Part shown: piece by piece, positions 26,677-36,501 of the stretch
Numbering within the stretch: the first letter of the stretch is position 1
Layout of the letters: every line of letters starts with the position of its first letter
Source of the DNA: an uncultured Phycisphaerales bacterium
Lineage (GTDB): Bacteria > Planctomycetota > Phycisphaerae > Sedimentisphaerales > Anaerobacaceae
Direction of reading: 5' to 3'
Assembly (NCBI GenBank): GCA_937927975.1
Contig: CALEZT010000112.1
Span: 1-62,669 of the forward strand
DNA length: 62,669 nt
Notes under the pieces: model-generated
Database searches by the model: none
Seen by the model: the letters and a program-made list of their open reading frames with translations, nothing else
Told to the model about the DNA's origin: nothing
Position numbers and translations under genes: made by a program

Positions 26677-28362
26677 ATGAGGCGGAGGTTCTGGCGAGCA
26701 TGGGCGGCGACTCTGGCGGTTGTCCTCTTGACGCGATGCGACGGTGGGCAAGGCAATTCATACAGCTTCTCGTCGAAGGCCATTGAGCTCGTTCCTGATA
26801 TAGCACGGCGAGTCGAGTCGCCTGATCTGAACGACAGAATCGGCGTTCTCGATGAACTGGTTGCGAGAGATGCGAGAAGCCGCGACTTCCTCCACTTCGT
26901 GTACGTTCATGATCTCTCCCGCGACGACTATCTGAGCGTCGCACGCTCCATCCTGGAGGCCAGGTTATCCCAGATCCAGGATCACGAGAAGGTGGGGATG
27001 GCACTGTTGAAGGTCCGTCAGTTGGCGATGGACTTCAAGCTGTCGGAGTTGGTTCCTCAAACGGCCGCTCTGCTACAGCACGACAATCCCGCCGTTCAGA
27101 TCTGCTCCTTGATGATGCTGGAGCAACTCGGAGCCGAGGAGCACATCCGCGAGATTGCCAAGGCGGCCTCAAGTCGCAATCCGGATGTGCGTCAGCCCGC
27201 CCTCGAAATCCTGCTGAAGTCGAATTCCAGAGAGGCGGTCCCGGCCCTTCTGTCCTGTCTCAAGGACGAGAAGGGCGACATCAGGAGACGGGCCATTGAA
27301 GCTCTGGAAAGGATCGGGGACCGATCTGCCATTTCCGATCTCATTCCCTTGTTGAGAACCGATCTGAGCACGTGGGCAATTCACGCCCTGGTCCATCTGG
27401 AGGCTCGCGAAGCCATCCCGTACATCAAGGAATTGTACCGCCCCGGAGAAACGAACTCCGACAGCGTCCTCATTGCCTTGGTCTACTTCGGCGATGAGCA
27501 GGCGATTTCACAGGTCATGACCATGATGGTGGACGACGATCAAGGGCGGGGAGAGTACCTGCTCACGAGACTCGTAAGTATAAAGGCGCGTGCCGCGGTT
27601 CCGGCGCTGATCTGTGCTTTGGCAGAGGAGAAGACCCTCGGAGGTCGGTCGAGCAGAGGCCCCAATATCATCGGCCAGATCATGGTCGCTCTGTCGCGGC
27701 TTGAGGCGCAGGAGGCAGTGCCTGTTCTGCGACGCTATCTTGCATTCGCAAATGATCGCGATCTCAGCGGTCGGAACGGCTTCTTCGCTGGAAGAGCGAT
27801 TGAGGCTCTGGGCATACTCAGAGCGAGGGAGGCAATCCCGGAGCTTGTGCACACCCTGAATTCCGGCGATTACTCGCTGCGACTCGATGCTCAAATCGCT
27901 TTGGCCCGCATCGGAGAGGCGAGCACGATAGAGAAGGTGATCGCTTCACTCAAGAAACACGGGGCGAACTCGAATCACGTGCAAGTTCTGGAGGAACTGG
28001 CGAACATCTCGGATCCAAACACCTACCGTGCGCTCTCGAAGACCGAGTTGTCGCGGATCGAATCGGCTTCTGTTGAGGAGTACCTCAGACAGATCACAGG
28101 ACAGTCCGGCGTGAAGTTCGCCTTCAGCGACACAGTTCCTTTGCCGGCCGAGCAGAGACGCAAGGTAGTCGCAGCCCTGGCACGCTCCACCGGGCTGTCG
28201 GCTCTTGAGCGGGTCATCGGCGTTTTGAACTATTCCGCGCCGGACTATGCCCTCTTCATCCGCGATGGCGTGGTCCATGTGGTATCGGTGCAGGAGGCGT
28301 ATGCACTGTGGGATAGGTGGCTCCGCGAGTACGCGGAGAACCGTCACACGCCCGGTTCGTAA
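26677..28362 (+). CDS. HEAT-repeat putative lipoprotein
   Basis: 561 residues. The short signal ends VVLLTR-C, a plausible lipobox. Residues from about 100 to 430 form repeated two-helix units of the HEAT/PBS-lyase type, recognisable from recurrent AVPALLSCLKDEKGDIRRRAIEAL, AISDLIPLL and AIPELVHTL patterns. The C-terminal 90 residues (VEEYLRQITGQSGVKFAFSD to DGVVHVVS) look like a small alpha/beta domain of the kind found in secretin or STN modules. It probably acts as a protein-binding scaffold in the envelope. GGGAGTGGAGC precedes the ATG. GC is lower than in groEL. Confidence 0.72.
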   Translation: MRRRFWRAWAATLAVVLLTRCDGGQGNSYSFSSKAIELVPDIARRVESPDLNDRIGVLDELVARDARSRDFLHFVYVHDLSRDDYLSVARSILEARLSQIQDHEKVGMALLKVRQLAMDFKLSELVPQTAALLQHDNPAVQICSLMMLEQLGAEEHIREIAKAASSRNPDVRQPALEILLKSNSREAVPALLSCLKDEKGDIRRRAIEALERIGDRSAISDLIPLLRTDLSTWAIHALVHLEAREAIPYIKELYRPGETNSDSVLIALVYFGDEQAISQVMTMMVDDDQGRGEYLLTRLVSIKARAAVPALICALAEEKTLGGRSSRGPNIIGQIMVALSRLEAQEAVPVLRRYLAFANDRDLSGRNGFFAGRAIEALGILRAREAIPELVHTLNSGDYSLRLDAQIALARIGEASTIEKVIASLKKHGANSNHVQVLEELANISDPNTYRALSKTELSRIESASVEEYLRQITGQSGVKFAFSDTVPLPAEQRRKVVAALARSTGLSALERVIGVLNYSAPDYALFIRDGVVHVVSVQEAYALWDRWLREYAENRHTPGS

Positions 28363-28387
28363 ACAATCTAATAAAGGACCAGTCGAA

Positions 28388-28681
28388 ATGCCTTTACGCT
28401 TCTATACGAATATGATGTCGCAGGCCTCGCGGAGCATGGCGTCGGGGATCCTGGTCGTCGGTCTGCTGCTGATCGGCTTCGGTTTGCTGATCTTCGTGTT
28501 CCGCGACCTGTTCGCGTTCCTGGCGGCGGCGTTGTTCTTCATCGCCGGCGCAGGCTGCATGGTCTTCGCGGCCAAGGTCTTCTGGATGCAGTGGCGTCTG
28601 GACCGGATGACTTCCGACGACGGCTCGGACGTCCACAGGAAGAACGTTCGCATCCGTCTGAGAGACCGCTACGAGGAGTGA
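28388..28681 (+). CDS. Small membrane protein
   Basis: 97 residues with two hydrophobic segments back to back (about residues 20-38, ILVVGLLLIGFGLLIFVF, and 42-64), then a charged C-terminal tail (RMTSDDGSDVHRKNVRIRLRDRYEE) expected in the cytoplasm. No family is recognised. It starts 25 bp after the HEAT lipoprotein, so the two are probably cotranscribed. Confidence 0.65.
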   Translation: MPLRFYTNMMSQASRSMASGILVVGLLLIGFGLLIFVFRDLFAFLAAALFFIAGAGCMVFAAKVFWMQWRLDRMTSDDGSDVHRKNVRIRLRDRYEE

Positions 28682-28968
28682 ACGACGCACGTGGCTCTCC
28701 CGACGCGGCTCCATCTGTCATGGTGAGTGCAGCGAACCATCCGGCCTCGCAAGCGGAGGTTTCTCACGTTCGCGGCCCAGGTCCTTCGCCTCGCTCCTGA
28801 GGACACAAGTCTTGTGGGACGCCCCTGCCGTTCTTGTCATGCTGAACGAAGTGAAGCATCTGGGCTCCGCAGGAGACGTGTCGCCCGAAGTCGATACGCG
28901 TTTTTCACTCCCACGCCAGGTCCTTCGCTTCGCTCAGGACGACAAGGCTGTCCAGGACGGTCGCGGCG
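28682..28968. repeat. Convergent gap with GAACGAAGTGAAGCATCT-type repeats
   Basis: The gap holds GTCATGCTGAACGAAGTGAAG (28837-28857) and two CCAGGTCCTTCGC blocks (28778 and 28917) in alternating contexts, including CGCTTCGCTCAGGACGACA. No gene is supported. Confidence 0.6.
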
Positions 28969-30783
28969 TCACTTGCCCGGCCAGTCGTCCCACGTCATGC
29001 GGGACAGGCGCCAGTAGATCAGACCGCCCAGGACCACGGCGCCGCCGAGCAGGAGCAGCCCCAGGTTCGTCTGGCCGAAGATCAGGTTGCCCGCGCCGAA
29101 CAGGCACAGCATCACGCACGCCACGCCCGCGAGCCAGTCGATCAGGAGCCCCCAATATCCGCTGTCGCTCTGGACGTCGGGCAGTTTGTCGGAGATGGGC
29201 TTCCAGAGGGCGCCGCCGGGATGGACCCGGCGATAGAAGGCCAGCAATACTTCCTCCGAGGTCGGGCGGGTCAGGAAGGTCGCGGCCAGCCACGCGGCGG
29301 TCGAGCCGGCCACGATGATCAGCAGCGACTCGGGGAACTCCACCTTCAGCACGAACTTGACGATCGGGTAAATGGCGAACGGCGCGACCAGCGCCGTGAT
29401 CTCCGACCACGCGTTGATCCGCCACCAGAACCACCGCAGGATCAGGACCAATCCGATCCCGCCGGAGCACTCGAGGATGAACTGCCAGGCGCCGGTGATC
29501 GTTTCGAGCTTGGCCGTCACGACCAGCGACAGGAGCATCAAAGCCACCGTCGTGATGCGCGAGACGCCGACATAGTACTTCTCGTCGGCGCCGGGCCGGA
29601 GGAAGGGGCGGTACAGATCGTTGACGATGTAGGAGCAGCCCCAGTTGAGCTGCGTGGCGATCGTGGACATGTACGCCGCGAGGAAGGCCGCCAGCATCAG
29701 GCCGACCAGACCCGCCGGCATGACCTGCCCGACCATCATGACGAACCCAACGCCCTTCTGGCTGGCATCGAGGTCGGGGAACATCACCAGCGAGCACAGC
29801 GCGACGATCACCCAGGGCCAGGGTCGGACCGCATAGTGCGCGATGTTGAACCACAGGGTCGCCAGCAGCGCGTGCTTCTCGTTCTTGGCGGACATCATGC
29901 GCTGGGCGACGTAGCCGCCGCCGCCGGGCTCGCTGCCCGGGTACCAACTGGCCCACCACTGAACGCCCAGATACGTCACGAAGGCCAGCACGGTCATTCG
30001 AAGCAGGCCGCCTGACCCTTCGGCGGCAGAGCCCGCCCCCTGGATTTGGGGCGTGAACTGGAACACCCATTCCGGCAGCTTGGCTTTGAGGCCCGCGATC
30101 CCTCCGATCACCGGGTGCCTGACCGCCAACACCGCCAGGACCACGCACGCGGTCATCGCCAGAATGAACTGGAAGGCGTCGGTGACCGAGACGCCCCACA
30201 GGCCCGACAGCGCGGAGTAGCCCGCGACCAGCAGCATGAGGAACCCGACCAACAGCAGGTGCGAGGTGAAATGGAAACCGAGCAGATCGATCGAGTGGCT
30301 GCCGAAGAACTCCAGACGCGGGAAGATCACCGTGAGGATCTTGACCATCGCCAGGTTCACCCAGCCCATGACGATGATGTTCATGAAGATGCCGATGTAG
30401 ACGGCGCGGAAGCCGCGAAGAAGGGAGCCGCCGAATCCGCCGTAGCGGATGGCGACGAATTCGCAGTCGGTGAGGATGCCCGCCCGACGCCACAGACGCG
30501 CGAAGAAGAACGCGGCCAGGACGCCGCCGAAGACCATGTTCCACCAGAGCCAGTTGCCTGCGATGCCGTTCCTGGCGACCAGCTCGGTGACCGCCAGAGG
30601 CGTATCGGCGGCGAAGGTCGTGGCGACCATGCTCGTCCCCGCCAGCCACCAGGGCAGCGCCCGGCCGCTGAGGAAGAATTCCCCGGTGCTTTTGCCCGCC
30701 CGCCGGGAGTACGCCACGCCGATGGCCAGGCTCACGACGAAATACAACGCAATGACGATCCAGTCAATGGCGGTCAGTGTCAT
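28969..30783 (-). CDS. Sodium:solute symporter (SSS family)
   Basis: 604 residues and about 14-15 membrane helices. The start MTLTAIDWIVIALYFVVSLAIG with FFLSGRALPWWLAGTSMVATTFAADTP is the SSS signature region, and AAFLAAYMSTIATQLNWGCSYIVND is the conserved later helix region with sodium-site serines and threonines. GTGGAGACGCC precedes the ATG. It should take up a sugar or organic solute with sodium; the substrate is unknown. Confidence 0.87.
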   Translation of the reverse strand: MTLTAIDWIVIALYFVVSLAIGVAYSRRAGKSTGEFFLSGRALPWWLAGTSMVATTFAADTPLAVTELVARNGIAGNWLWWNMVFGGVLAAFFFARLWRRAGILTDCEFVAIRYGGFGGSLLRGFRAVYIGIFMNIIVMGWVNLAMVKILTVIFPRLEFFGSHSIDLLGFHFTSHLLLVGFLMLLVAGYSALSGLWGVSVTDAFQFILAMTACVVLAVLAVRHPVIGGIAGLKAKLPEWVFQFTPQIQGAGSAAEGSGGLLRMTVLAFVTYLGVQWWASWYPGSEPGGGGYVAQRMMSAKNEKHALLATLWFNIAHYAVRPWPWVIVALCSLVMFPDLDASQKGVGFVMMVGQVMPAGLVGLMLAAFLAAYMSTIATQLNWGCSYIVNDLYRPFLRPGADEKYYVGVSRITTVALMLLSLVVTAKLETITGAWQFILECSGGIGLVLILRWFWWRINAWSEITALVAPFAIYPIVKFVLKVEFPESLLIIVAGSTAAWLAATFLTRPTSEEVLLAFYRRVHPGGALWKPISDKLPDVQSDSGYWGLLIDWLAGVACVMLCLFGAGNLIFGQTNLGLLLLGGAVVLGGLIYWRLSRMTWDDWPGK

Positions 30784-31971
30784 AGGCGTCTCCACAGGAC
30801 ACAAGGGTCGCACGTCTTCAACGCGTCCGCCATGCTACCGGGTGACCGCTGGCCGTGCAAGGTTGATCGGGCAAACGGCACGAAGTACCACAGCATCCGC
30901 TTCACATCTGTGGGTTGATTTATCAGCAGGCTGGGGCCGTCTGTCCCGCGCTGTTGAGATCGATTCGCCCGAAGCGGATGCGGACGGGAACGCGGGCCCT
31001 GAGACCTCCTCTGGGCTCTGTCCCAGACCGCGAGATTTGCCGCTTCATGCCGGCAGCATGGTAGACAAATCAAGGACGTTGCCGAGACAGCAGGATCGTC
31101 CGGACCGCCGAACGAGGCTCTGCCGGCATCATGCTTCTGGCCAAAGCGAAAAATCTCCCTCACACGCCCGCCGCGGGCGTGTCCATTCACTGGATTAGTT
31201 TGGGTGTCATGCTCTCGGCTACTCCGGAATCACTGGTGGTCTGTGTGTCGTGGGCCAAGGCTCCTCTGGCTTTTCAGCTAGTGGGAACCATCTCCGAGAT
31301 TGTTCAACTCGGGATCATTTCGGTGATCTCAACGAAATGGTCTTCGATCTGCTGGCCGCTGTTGAAGCACGCGGTTTTTGCCCTCTTTATCACCTGCTCG
31401 ACGTTGCGGTAGTCCGCGTACCCGAGGACCTGGGCGAAATTCCGGCTGGACCAGCATTCCGCTCCGGCGGCGTTGGTGCGTCGGATTCGCTCGAACGGCG
31501 AAACGCCGTTGGGAGCCGAGGGTCTTTCCTCTTCAATCATAGGGGCCTCCTGTCACTGTGGCCATTGTATCGCCGAGTCAGAGGACCGGCAAGCGAGAAT
31601 CAGGTGCGTGTCTGTGCGGATTTCGGGGCATCGAGAGTCCCGCCGGAGGCACGCCCGAAGCGGTCGTGCAAGGGAGATTTACCGCTTTTCGCCAATGGCA
31701 TGCCATGGAAGAGAACAATAGGCGCAAGCCCGTTCAAGGCGGTGCGTGGCACGCCTCTCATGCTCCTGGCCCAAAGCGCAAAATGCCCGTCGCCCCGCCG
31801 CGCAGCGGCAGGGCGGCGGATTCCGGATCAGTCCGTCCTCTCCTTTGGGAGGGTGTCCCTGCGGACACGCGATCGATCGGTTGTAGAGGCTGTTGCGATT
31901 CCTTGGGCGAGCGGGGGCGCTCGCCCTGCGAAGACGAACATAACGCCTTACGGCGTCACTACGAACGGGGA
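30784..31971. other. Gene-poor stretch with one gene remnant
   Basis: Apart from the dinD fragment (31304-31540), no gene is supported. Short palindromes occur: CACACGCCCGCCGCGGGCGTGT near 31161, GGGCGAGC/GCTCGCCC at 31905-31926 and ACGCC/GGCGT near 31943-31957. The last two lie just after mraY on the minus strand and may limit its transcript. GGCGTCACTACGAAC at about 31953 also occurs at about 11441. Confidence 0.6.
31304..31540 (-). pseudogene. N-terminal fragment of DinD-like damage-inducible protein
   Basis: The 78-residue frame contains SPFERIRRTNAAGAECWSSR, FAQVLGYADYRNVEQVIKRA and CFNSGQQIEDHFVEITEM. These match, in order, the first 70 residues of DinD / BRO-type proteins, which are normally about 270-290 residues long. 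The frame stops right after EITEMI, where the family continues, and nothing recognisable follows downstream. It is best read as a truncated remnant. Confidence 0.7.
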
Positions 31972-33111
31972 TCAGCGGAGCTTGATCGTCGCCAGGGCGA
32001 GGGCCGCGAAGGCCGCGGCCATGAGCCAGAAGCGCACGACCACCTGCGGCTCGCTCCAGCCGGCCAGGTGGAAGTGGTGGTGCAGGGGGGCGCAGCGAAA
32101 GAGGCGTTTGCCATGCGTGTACTTGAAGTAGCCTACCTGCAGGACCACGCTCATCAGCTCGATCACGAAGACGCCTCCGATGATCAGCAGCAGGACTTCG
32201 TGGCGGGTGACCAGCGCGCCGTAGCCCATCGCGGCCCCCAGCGAGAGCGACCCGCAGTCGCCCATGAAGGTCTGGGCGGGGTAGCAGTTGAACCACAGGA
32301 AGCCCAGGACCGCGCCCAGGATCGAGGCGTAGAAGATGGCCAGTTCGCCCGCCTGGGGGATGTGGGGCAGCAGCAGATAGCTCGCCCAGGTCACCGGCGC
32401 CGTCCGCGACATCATCTCGGAGGCCACGAAGCACAGGATCACCAGCACCAGACTGACCATCGCGACGCAGCCGCCGGCCAGGCCGTCCATGCCATCGGCG
32501 AGGTTCACCGCGTTGCTGGTCGCGGAAATATAGACGATGGCGATCAGAATGAAGGCCCAGTTGCCCAGGGGCAGGCCGTGCTTGTGGAAGGGAATCCAGA
32601 AGAGCTTGCCGTCGGCGATCTCGGAGAAGTCGAAGAACAGGAATGACGCGATGAGCACCGCCCCGGCGATCTGGAAGATGAGCTTCTCCCAGGCAAGCAG
32701 GCCGTCGCGACCCCGCTGGCGGGCGGCGGCGGTCAGCTTGAGCCAGTCGTCGATGCCGCCCAGGACGCCGAACCACAGGAGCACGAAGATTGCCTTCTGG
32801 ACGAAGGGGTTGTTGAGCTTGGCCCACAGGAGGGTGCTGATGATGGTTGAGGACAGGATGATCAGGCCGCCCATGGTCGGGGTGTTGGCCTTTTCCTTCG
32901 TCAGCTCGTTGAGGGCGGCGTGGTGGAACTCCGGCCGGTCGCCGATCTTCATCCGCATGAGCCAGCGGATGATCCGCGGACCGATCAACAGTGCGATTGC
33001 CAGGCTCGTCAGGATCGCGAGGACCGCGCGGAACAGGACGTGCTGATACGCGTAGAAATGCAGCGTATCCGAGAAGAAACCGCTGTAGTGCCGTAGCAGA
33101 TGATAGAGCAT
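31972..33111 (-). CDS. mraY: Phospho-N-acetylmuramoyl-pentapeptide transferase
   Basis: 379 residues with about ten membrane helices. Diagnostic parts are KANTPTMGGLIIL, the aspartate pair in GGIDDWLK, NLADGMDGLAGG and the triple-histidine loop CAPLHHHFHLAGW. It makes lipid I at the inner membrane during peptidoglycan synthesis. The start MLYHLLRHYSG has GGAGACAGG directly upstream; a longer frame adds 15 residues without character. It is the third gene of murE-murF-mraY, 116 bp after murF, with copy 1 of the 9-bp repeat in the gap. Confidence 0.93.
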   Translation of the reverse strand: MLYHLLRHYSGFFSDTLHFYAYQHVLFRAVLAILTSLAIALLIGPRIIRWLMRMKIGDRPEFHHAALNELTKEKANTPTMGGLIILSSTIISTLLWAKLNNPFVQKAIFVLLWFGVLGGIDDWLKLTAAARQRGRDGLLAWEKLIFQIAGAVLIASFLFFDFSEIADGKLFWIPFHKHGLPLGNWAFILIAIVYISATSNAVNLADGMDGLAGGCVAMVSLVLVILCFVASEMMSRTAPVTWASYLLLPHIPQAGELAIFYASILGAVLGFLWFNCYPAQTFMGDCGSLSLGAAMGYGALVTRHEVLLLIIGGVFVIELMSVVLQVGYFKYTHGKRLFRCAPLHHHFHLAGWSEPQVVVRFWLMAAAFAALALATIKLR

Positions 33112-33156
33112 CCTGTCTCCAAATCGCGATCCGCGAAGCGCATCGGCGGAGGGCAT

Positions 33157-33237
33157 GTCCCATCGGTCCCATTCGTCCCATGCGTCCTATCCATTCGAAT
33201 CAATAGGACCTATAGGACCAATAGGACTCATGGAACC
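33157..33237. repeat. 9-bp-period repeat D, copy 1 (murF-mraY gap)
   Basis: Units close to GGACCTATA and GGACCAATA run from the end of murF into the gap, with reverse-strand units (GTCCCATTC, GTCCCATGC) next to them. The murF stop codon lies inside the array. The arrangement is imperfectly palindromic. Confidence 0.8.
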
Positions 33238-34631
33238 TGCTTCGCCTGCCGCAGCGCCTCGACCACGCGTTCCAGCCGGGCCGTCCTTGAGCCTTTGACC
33301 AGTATTATATCGTCCTCTCGGACGAATTCCTGCACATGGTCACAGACCGAGAGAGTATCTTCAAAGCACAGAGTCTGCAAGTCCCGACGGGCGGCTTCGC
33401 GCGCCGCCTGGGCCGCGGTCTTGGGCGGCTCGCCCACCGCCACCATCAGATCGACCCCGGCCTCGGCTGCCGCGACGCCCAGTTCGGCGTGAAGAGACTT
33501 CGTCTGGGGCCCCAACTCGCCCATGTGGCCGCAGATGAAAACCAGTCGGCGGTTGCGGTTGGCGTCGCAGGAGGATCGCAGGTTGCGGAGCATCGCCAGG
33601 GCGTTCTTCATCGACGCGGGATTGGCGTTGTAGCAGTCGTTCAGGATGGTCAGCTTGCCGACCTGGAGGGTCTCGGCCCGCATTGAGACCGCCGGGAGGG
33701 TCTCGACCGCTCGGGCGAAGTCGTCCACCGACAGGCCGAACTGGTCGCAAACTGCCCAGGCGGCCAGGGCGTTGTCGACGTTGCCCGGTCCCGGCAGCGG
33801 CACGCGGACGGGTTTGCCCTGGATCGTGAAGGTGCTGTAGGCGCCCGAGCAGATGATATCTTGCGCCTGGTAGCGTGCGTTCGGTGCCTTGCCGAACGTG
33901 CGGAACGGACGTCCCCTGGCCCGACAGGCGGCCACCAGGGGCTCGATGTCGCCGTTGATGATGAACACGTCGCCGTCGCGGAGGCCCTCGGAGATCGAGA
34001 GCTTCTCGCGGATGATCGTTGCCAGGTCGCCGAAGCCTTCGAGGTGGGCCGGGTGGGCATTGGTCACCACCGCGACGTCGGGCAAGGCGATCCGCGTCAA
34101 CTCGGCGATCTCGCCGGGATGGTTGGCTCCGAGTTCGGCGACGATCACCTGATCCTGCGGCCTGGCGCCCAACAGAGTCAGAGGAAGCCCGATGTTGTTG
34201 TTGAAACTCTTCTGGGCCTGGTGCGTGCGGAAGCGTTTGCTCAAGACGTGATGCACGATCTGTCGCGTAGTGGTCTTGCCGACCGAACCTGTGATGGCCA
34301 CCACTGTGAAGGGGTTCATCAGGCGGTATGCGCGGGCGAGATCGCCGAGCGCCTTGATGGTGTCGGGCACTCTGAGAATCAGTCCCGACGCATTGGATAC
34401 CGCCCGGCTCACGACGGCGCAGGCCGCGCCTTTCTGCATGACCTGGGCGACGTAGTCGTGTCCGTCGAAGTTCTCGCCGGCGATGGCGAAGAAGCAATCG
34501 CCCGGCTGGATCGTGCGGGAGTCGGTACTGACGCCGGTAATATAGGATGTCTTGTCTTCTGTCCCGGCAGGTCGGCCTTCGACGGTCGCTCCGAGGATCC
34601 GGGTCAGGACCTCTGTCAGGATGGGCTGCAT
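33228..34631 (-). CDS. murF: UDP-MurNAc-tripeptide-D-Ala-D-Ala ligase
   Basis: 467 residues from MQPILTEVLTRILG; an ATG six codons upstream is an alternative. It contains the Mur-ligase P-loop ITGSVGKTTT, the FNNNIGLPLTLLG segment typical of MurF, ELGANHPGEIAEL and the NDCYNANPASMKNAL C-terminal-domain motif. It adds D-Ala-D-Ala in the cytoplasm. It overlaps the end of murE by 16 bp, indicating coupling. The extra open frame upstream is antisense-free read-through of murE in another frame, not part of the protein. Confidence 0.93.
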   Translation of the reverse strand: MQPILTEVLTRILGATVEGRPAGTEDKTSYITGVSTDSRTIQPGDCFFAIAGENFDGHDYVAQVMQKGAACAVVSRAVSNASGLILRVPDTIKALGDLARAYRLMNPFTVVAITGSVGKTTTRQIVHHVLSKRFRTHQAQKSFNNNIGLPLTLLGARPQDQVIVAELGANHPGEIAELTRIALPDVAVVTNAHPAHLEGFGDLATIIREKLSISEGLRDGDVFIINGDIEPLVAACRARGRPFRTFGKAPNARYQAQDIICSGAYSTFTIQGKPVRVPLPGPGNVDNALAAWAVCDQFGLSVDDFARAVETLPAVSMRAETLQVGKLTILNDCYNANPASMKNALAMLRNLRSSCDANRNRRLVFICGHMGELGPQTKSLHAELGVAAAEAGVDLMVAVGEPPKTAAQAAREAARRDLQTLCFEDTLSVCDHVQEFVREDDIILVKGSRTARLERVVEALRQAKQVP

Positions 34632-36061
34632 TGTCTCTCTTTCAGACATTGACGGGCAATGTCCTGGTCGCTGAACTTGAAACTTTCTTTGCCGATGATC
34701 TGGTAGGTTTCGTGGCCCTTGCCGGCCAGGAGGACGATGTCGCCGGGGCGGGCACTCTCGATGGCCAGCTCGATGGCCTTCCGCCGGTCGGCTTCCACGG
34801 TGATCCGTTCGGAGCCGGGGTCGTCGAATCCGGTGAGGATCTCGCCGACGATGGCATCGGGGTCCTCGGTCCTGGGGTTGTCGCTGGTGACGACGATCGT
34901 ATCGGCCAATCGCTCGGCCACCTGGGCCATCCGCGGCCGCTTCGTCCGGTCGCGGTCGCCGCCGCAACCGAAGAGGACCGTGAGCCTGCCTCGGCACAGG
35001 GGCCGAAGCGTCGTGAGGACGTTCTGCAATGCGTCGTCGGTGTGGGCATAATCGACCAGCACCGCGACGTCGCCATCGCCCACCTTCTCCAGGCGGCCTG
35101 GGACCCCCTGGAGCAAAGACAGCCCGGCGGCCACCGCCTCCAGGTCCATCCCGGCGGCAAGGCATAGTCCCCCGGCGGCCAGGTGATTGGCGACATTGTG
35201 CTTGCCCAGCAGGGGCGTTCTGACCAGGGCCGTTCGACCTCGGTGCTCCAGCGTGAACTCCGTTCCGGCGACGGTCATGGACCGGATGCGGGCGGTCAGG
35301 TCCGCCGACTCATCGATCGCATACCAGCAGATGCGAGCTCTCGTTGCGTCGGCGATGGATTTCGATTGGGGGGCTTGCTTGTTCAGCACTGCGACCGCGT
35401 CCGAGGCCAGACCGGTGAACAGTCGGGTCTTGGCGGCCAGGTAGTTCTCCACGGTCCTGTGGTAGTCCATGTGGTCGCCGGTCAGGTTCGTGAAGGCCGC
35501 GGCGCGGAAGTTCACGCCCGCCAGGCGGTCCTGGGACAAGGCATGGCTGCTGGCTTCGATGACCATGTGGGTTGTGTCGCCGGCGACCATCTGCTTCTGG
35601 GCGTCGGCGATGGTCAGGCAGTCGGGGGTGGTCAGCGAGGACTGCGTCGCGCCCGACCCGGTGTCGTAGACCACGGTTCCGATCAGGCCGCACTTGTGTC
35701 CTGAAGACTCGATGCAGGCCTTGACCAGGTAGGTGACGGTCGTCTTGCCGTTGGTTCCTGTGACCGCCAGGCACGTCAGGCGATTGCCCGGATTTCCATT
35801 GGAGGCCTGGGCCAGCAGGCCCGCCGCGACCGCGGGGTTTTCGACGGGAACAAACGTGACTTGGCCGTCGGTCGGCGTGCGGTTCTCGCACACGATATAT
35901 CGGGCGCCCCTGGCGATCGCCTGGCCGATGAACTGGTGGCCATCGCAGGAGGCGCCCCGAATCGCGACGAAGACGTCGCCGGGCTGCACTTGGCGAGAAT
36001 CGATCCGGACCGCGACCGCCGGGTTCGAAGAGACCAGACTGAGCAACTGATTCCATTCCAT
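34616..36061 (-). CDS. murE: UDP-MurNAc-tripeptide synthetase, meso-DAP type
   Basis: 481 residues. P-loop TGTNGKTT at 101-108, TTPDCLTIADAQKQM, EASSHALSQDRL, FTNLTGDHMDYH and HNVANHLAA are standard. The DNPR-type motif DNPRTEDP marks addition of meso-diaminopimelate instead of lysine, so this organism should make Gram-negative-type peptidoglycan. It is the first gene of the murE-murF-mraY unit. The gap upstream (36062-36501) separates it from a divergent gene. Confidence 0.94.
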   Translation of the reverse strand: MEWNQLLSLVSSNPAVAVRIDSRQVQPGDVFVAIRGASCDGHQFIGQAIARGARYIVCENRTPTDGQVTFVPVENPAVAAGLLAQASNGNPGNRLTCLAVTGTNGKTTVTYLVKACIESSGHKCGLIGTVVYDTGSGATQSSLTTPDCLTIADAQKQMVAGDTTHMVIEASSHALSQDRLAGVNFRAAAFTNLTGDHMDYHRTVENYLAAKTRLFTGLASDAVAVLNKQAPQSKSIADATRARICWYAIDESADLTARIRSMTVAGTEFTLEHRGRTALVRTPLLGKHNVANHLAAGGLCLAAGMDLEAVAAGLSLLQGVPGRLEKVGDGDVAVLVDYAHTDDALQNVLTTLRPLCRGRLTVLFGCGGDRDRTKRPRMAQVAERLADTIVVTSDNPRTEDPDAIVGEILTGFDDPGSERITVEADRRKAIELAIESARPGDIVLLAGKGHETYQIIGKESFKFSDQDIARQCLKERQCSPS

Positions 36062-36501
36062 GTTGTGGCATCCTATCCGAGGAATCGGGCAAGCGGATCC
36101 AACCGTTGCAGGTTTGTCATTCTACGGCAAAACGCCCGGCGGTGCAACTGGGCAGAGCCACGCGTTTCGCCTGTGGCAATATCGGCATTCCGGGCGATTT
36201 CGGATGAAAAACGGTGCGACAAGAGAATCGATGAGGAAGACGGAAGTCGTGCCTCCTGGCACGATATTCTCAGTCCTGCCGAAGCGGGCCTTGAATCCGG
36301 TCCCCGCAGGCTGTAGGATGCTTGTGCTGGGCCGAAGGATAGGGCAACGCAGGCGTGCGACCCGAGCGTCGAGCCCAGTGGCTATACGGCAGAGGGCTCG
36401 GTGTCTGCCGGGCCCTGTCTGACCCCGCTGGTAGCCCCAGAAGCGAAGACGCATTAGATCCTCCGTACACAGTGTCGTAGGGAGATGGAAGGAATCGCCG
36501 A
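36062..36501. other. Divergent intergenic region
   Basis: Lies between murE (minus) and the transglutaminase gene (plus) and must hold promoters for both. I find no clearly matching -35/-10 pair and no believable gene. Confidence 0.5.
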
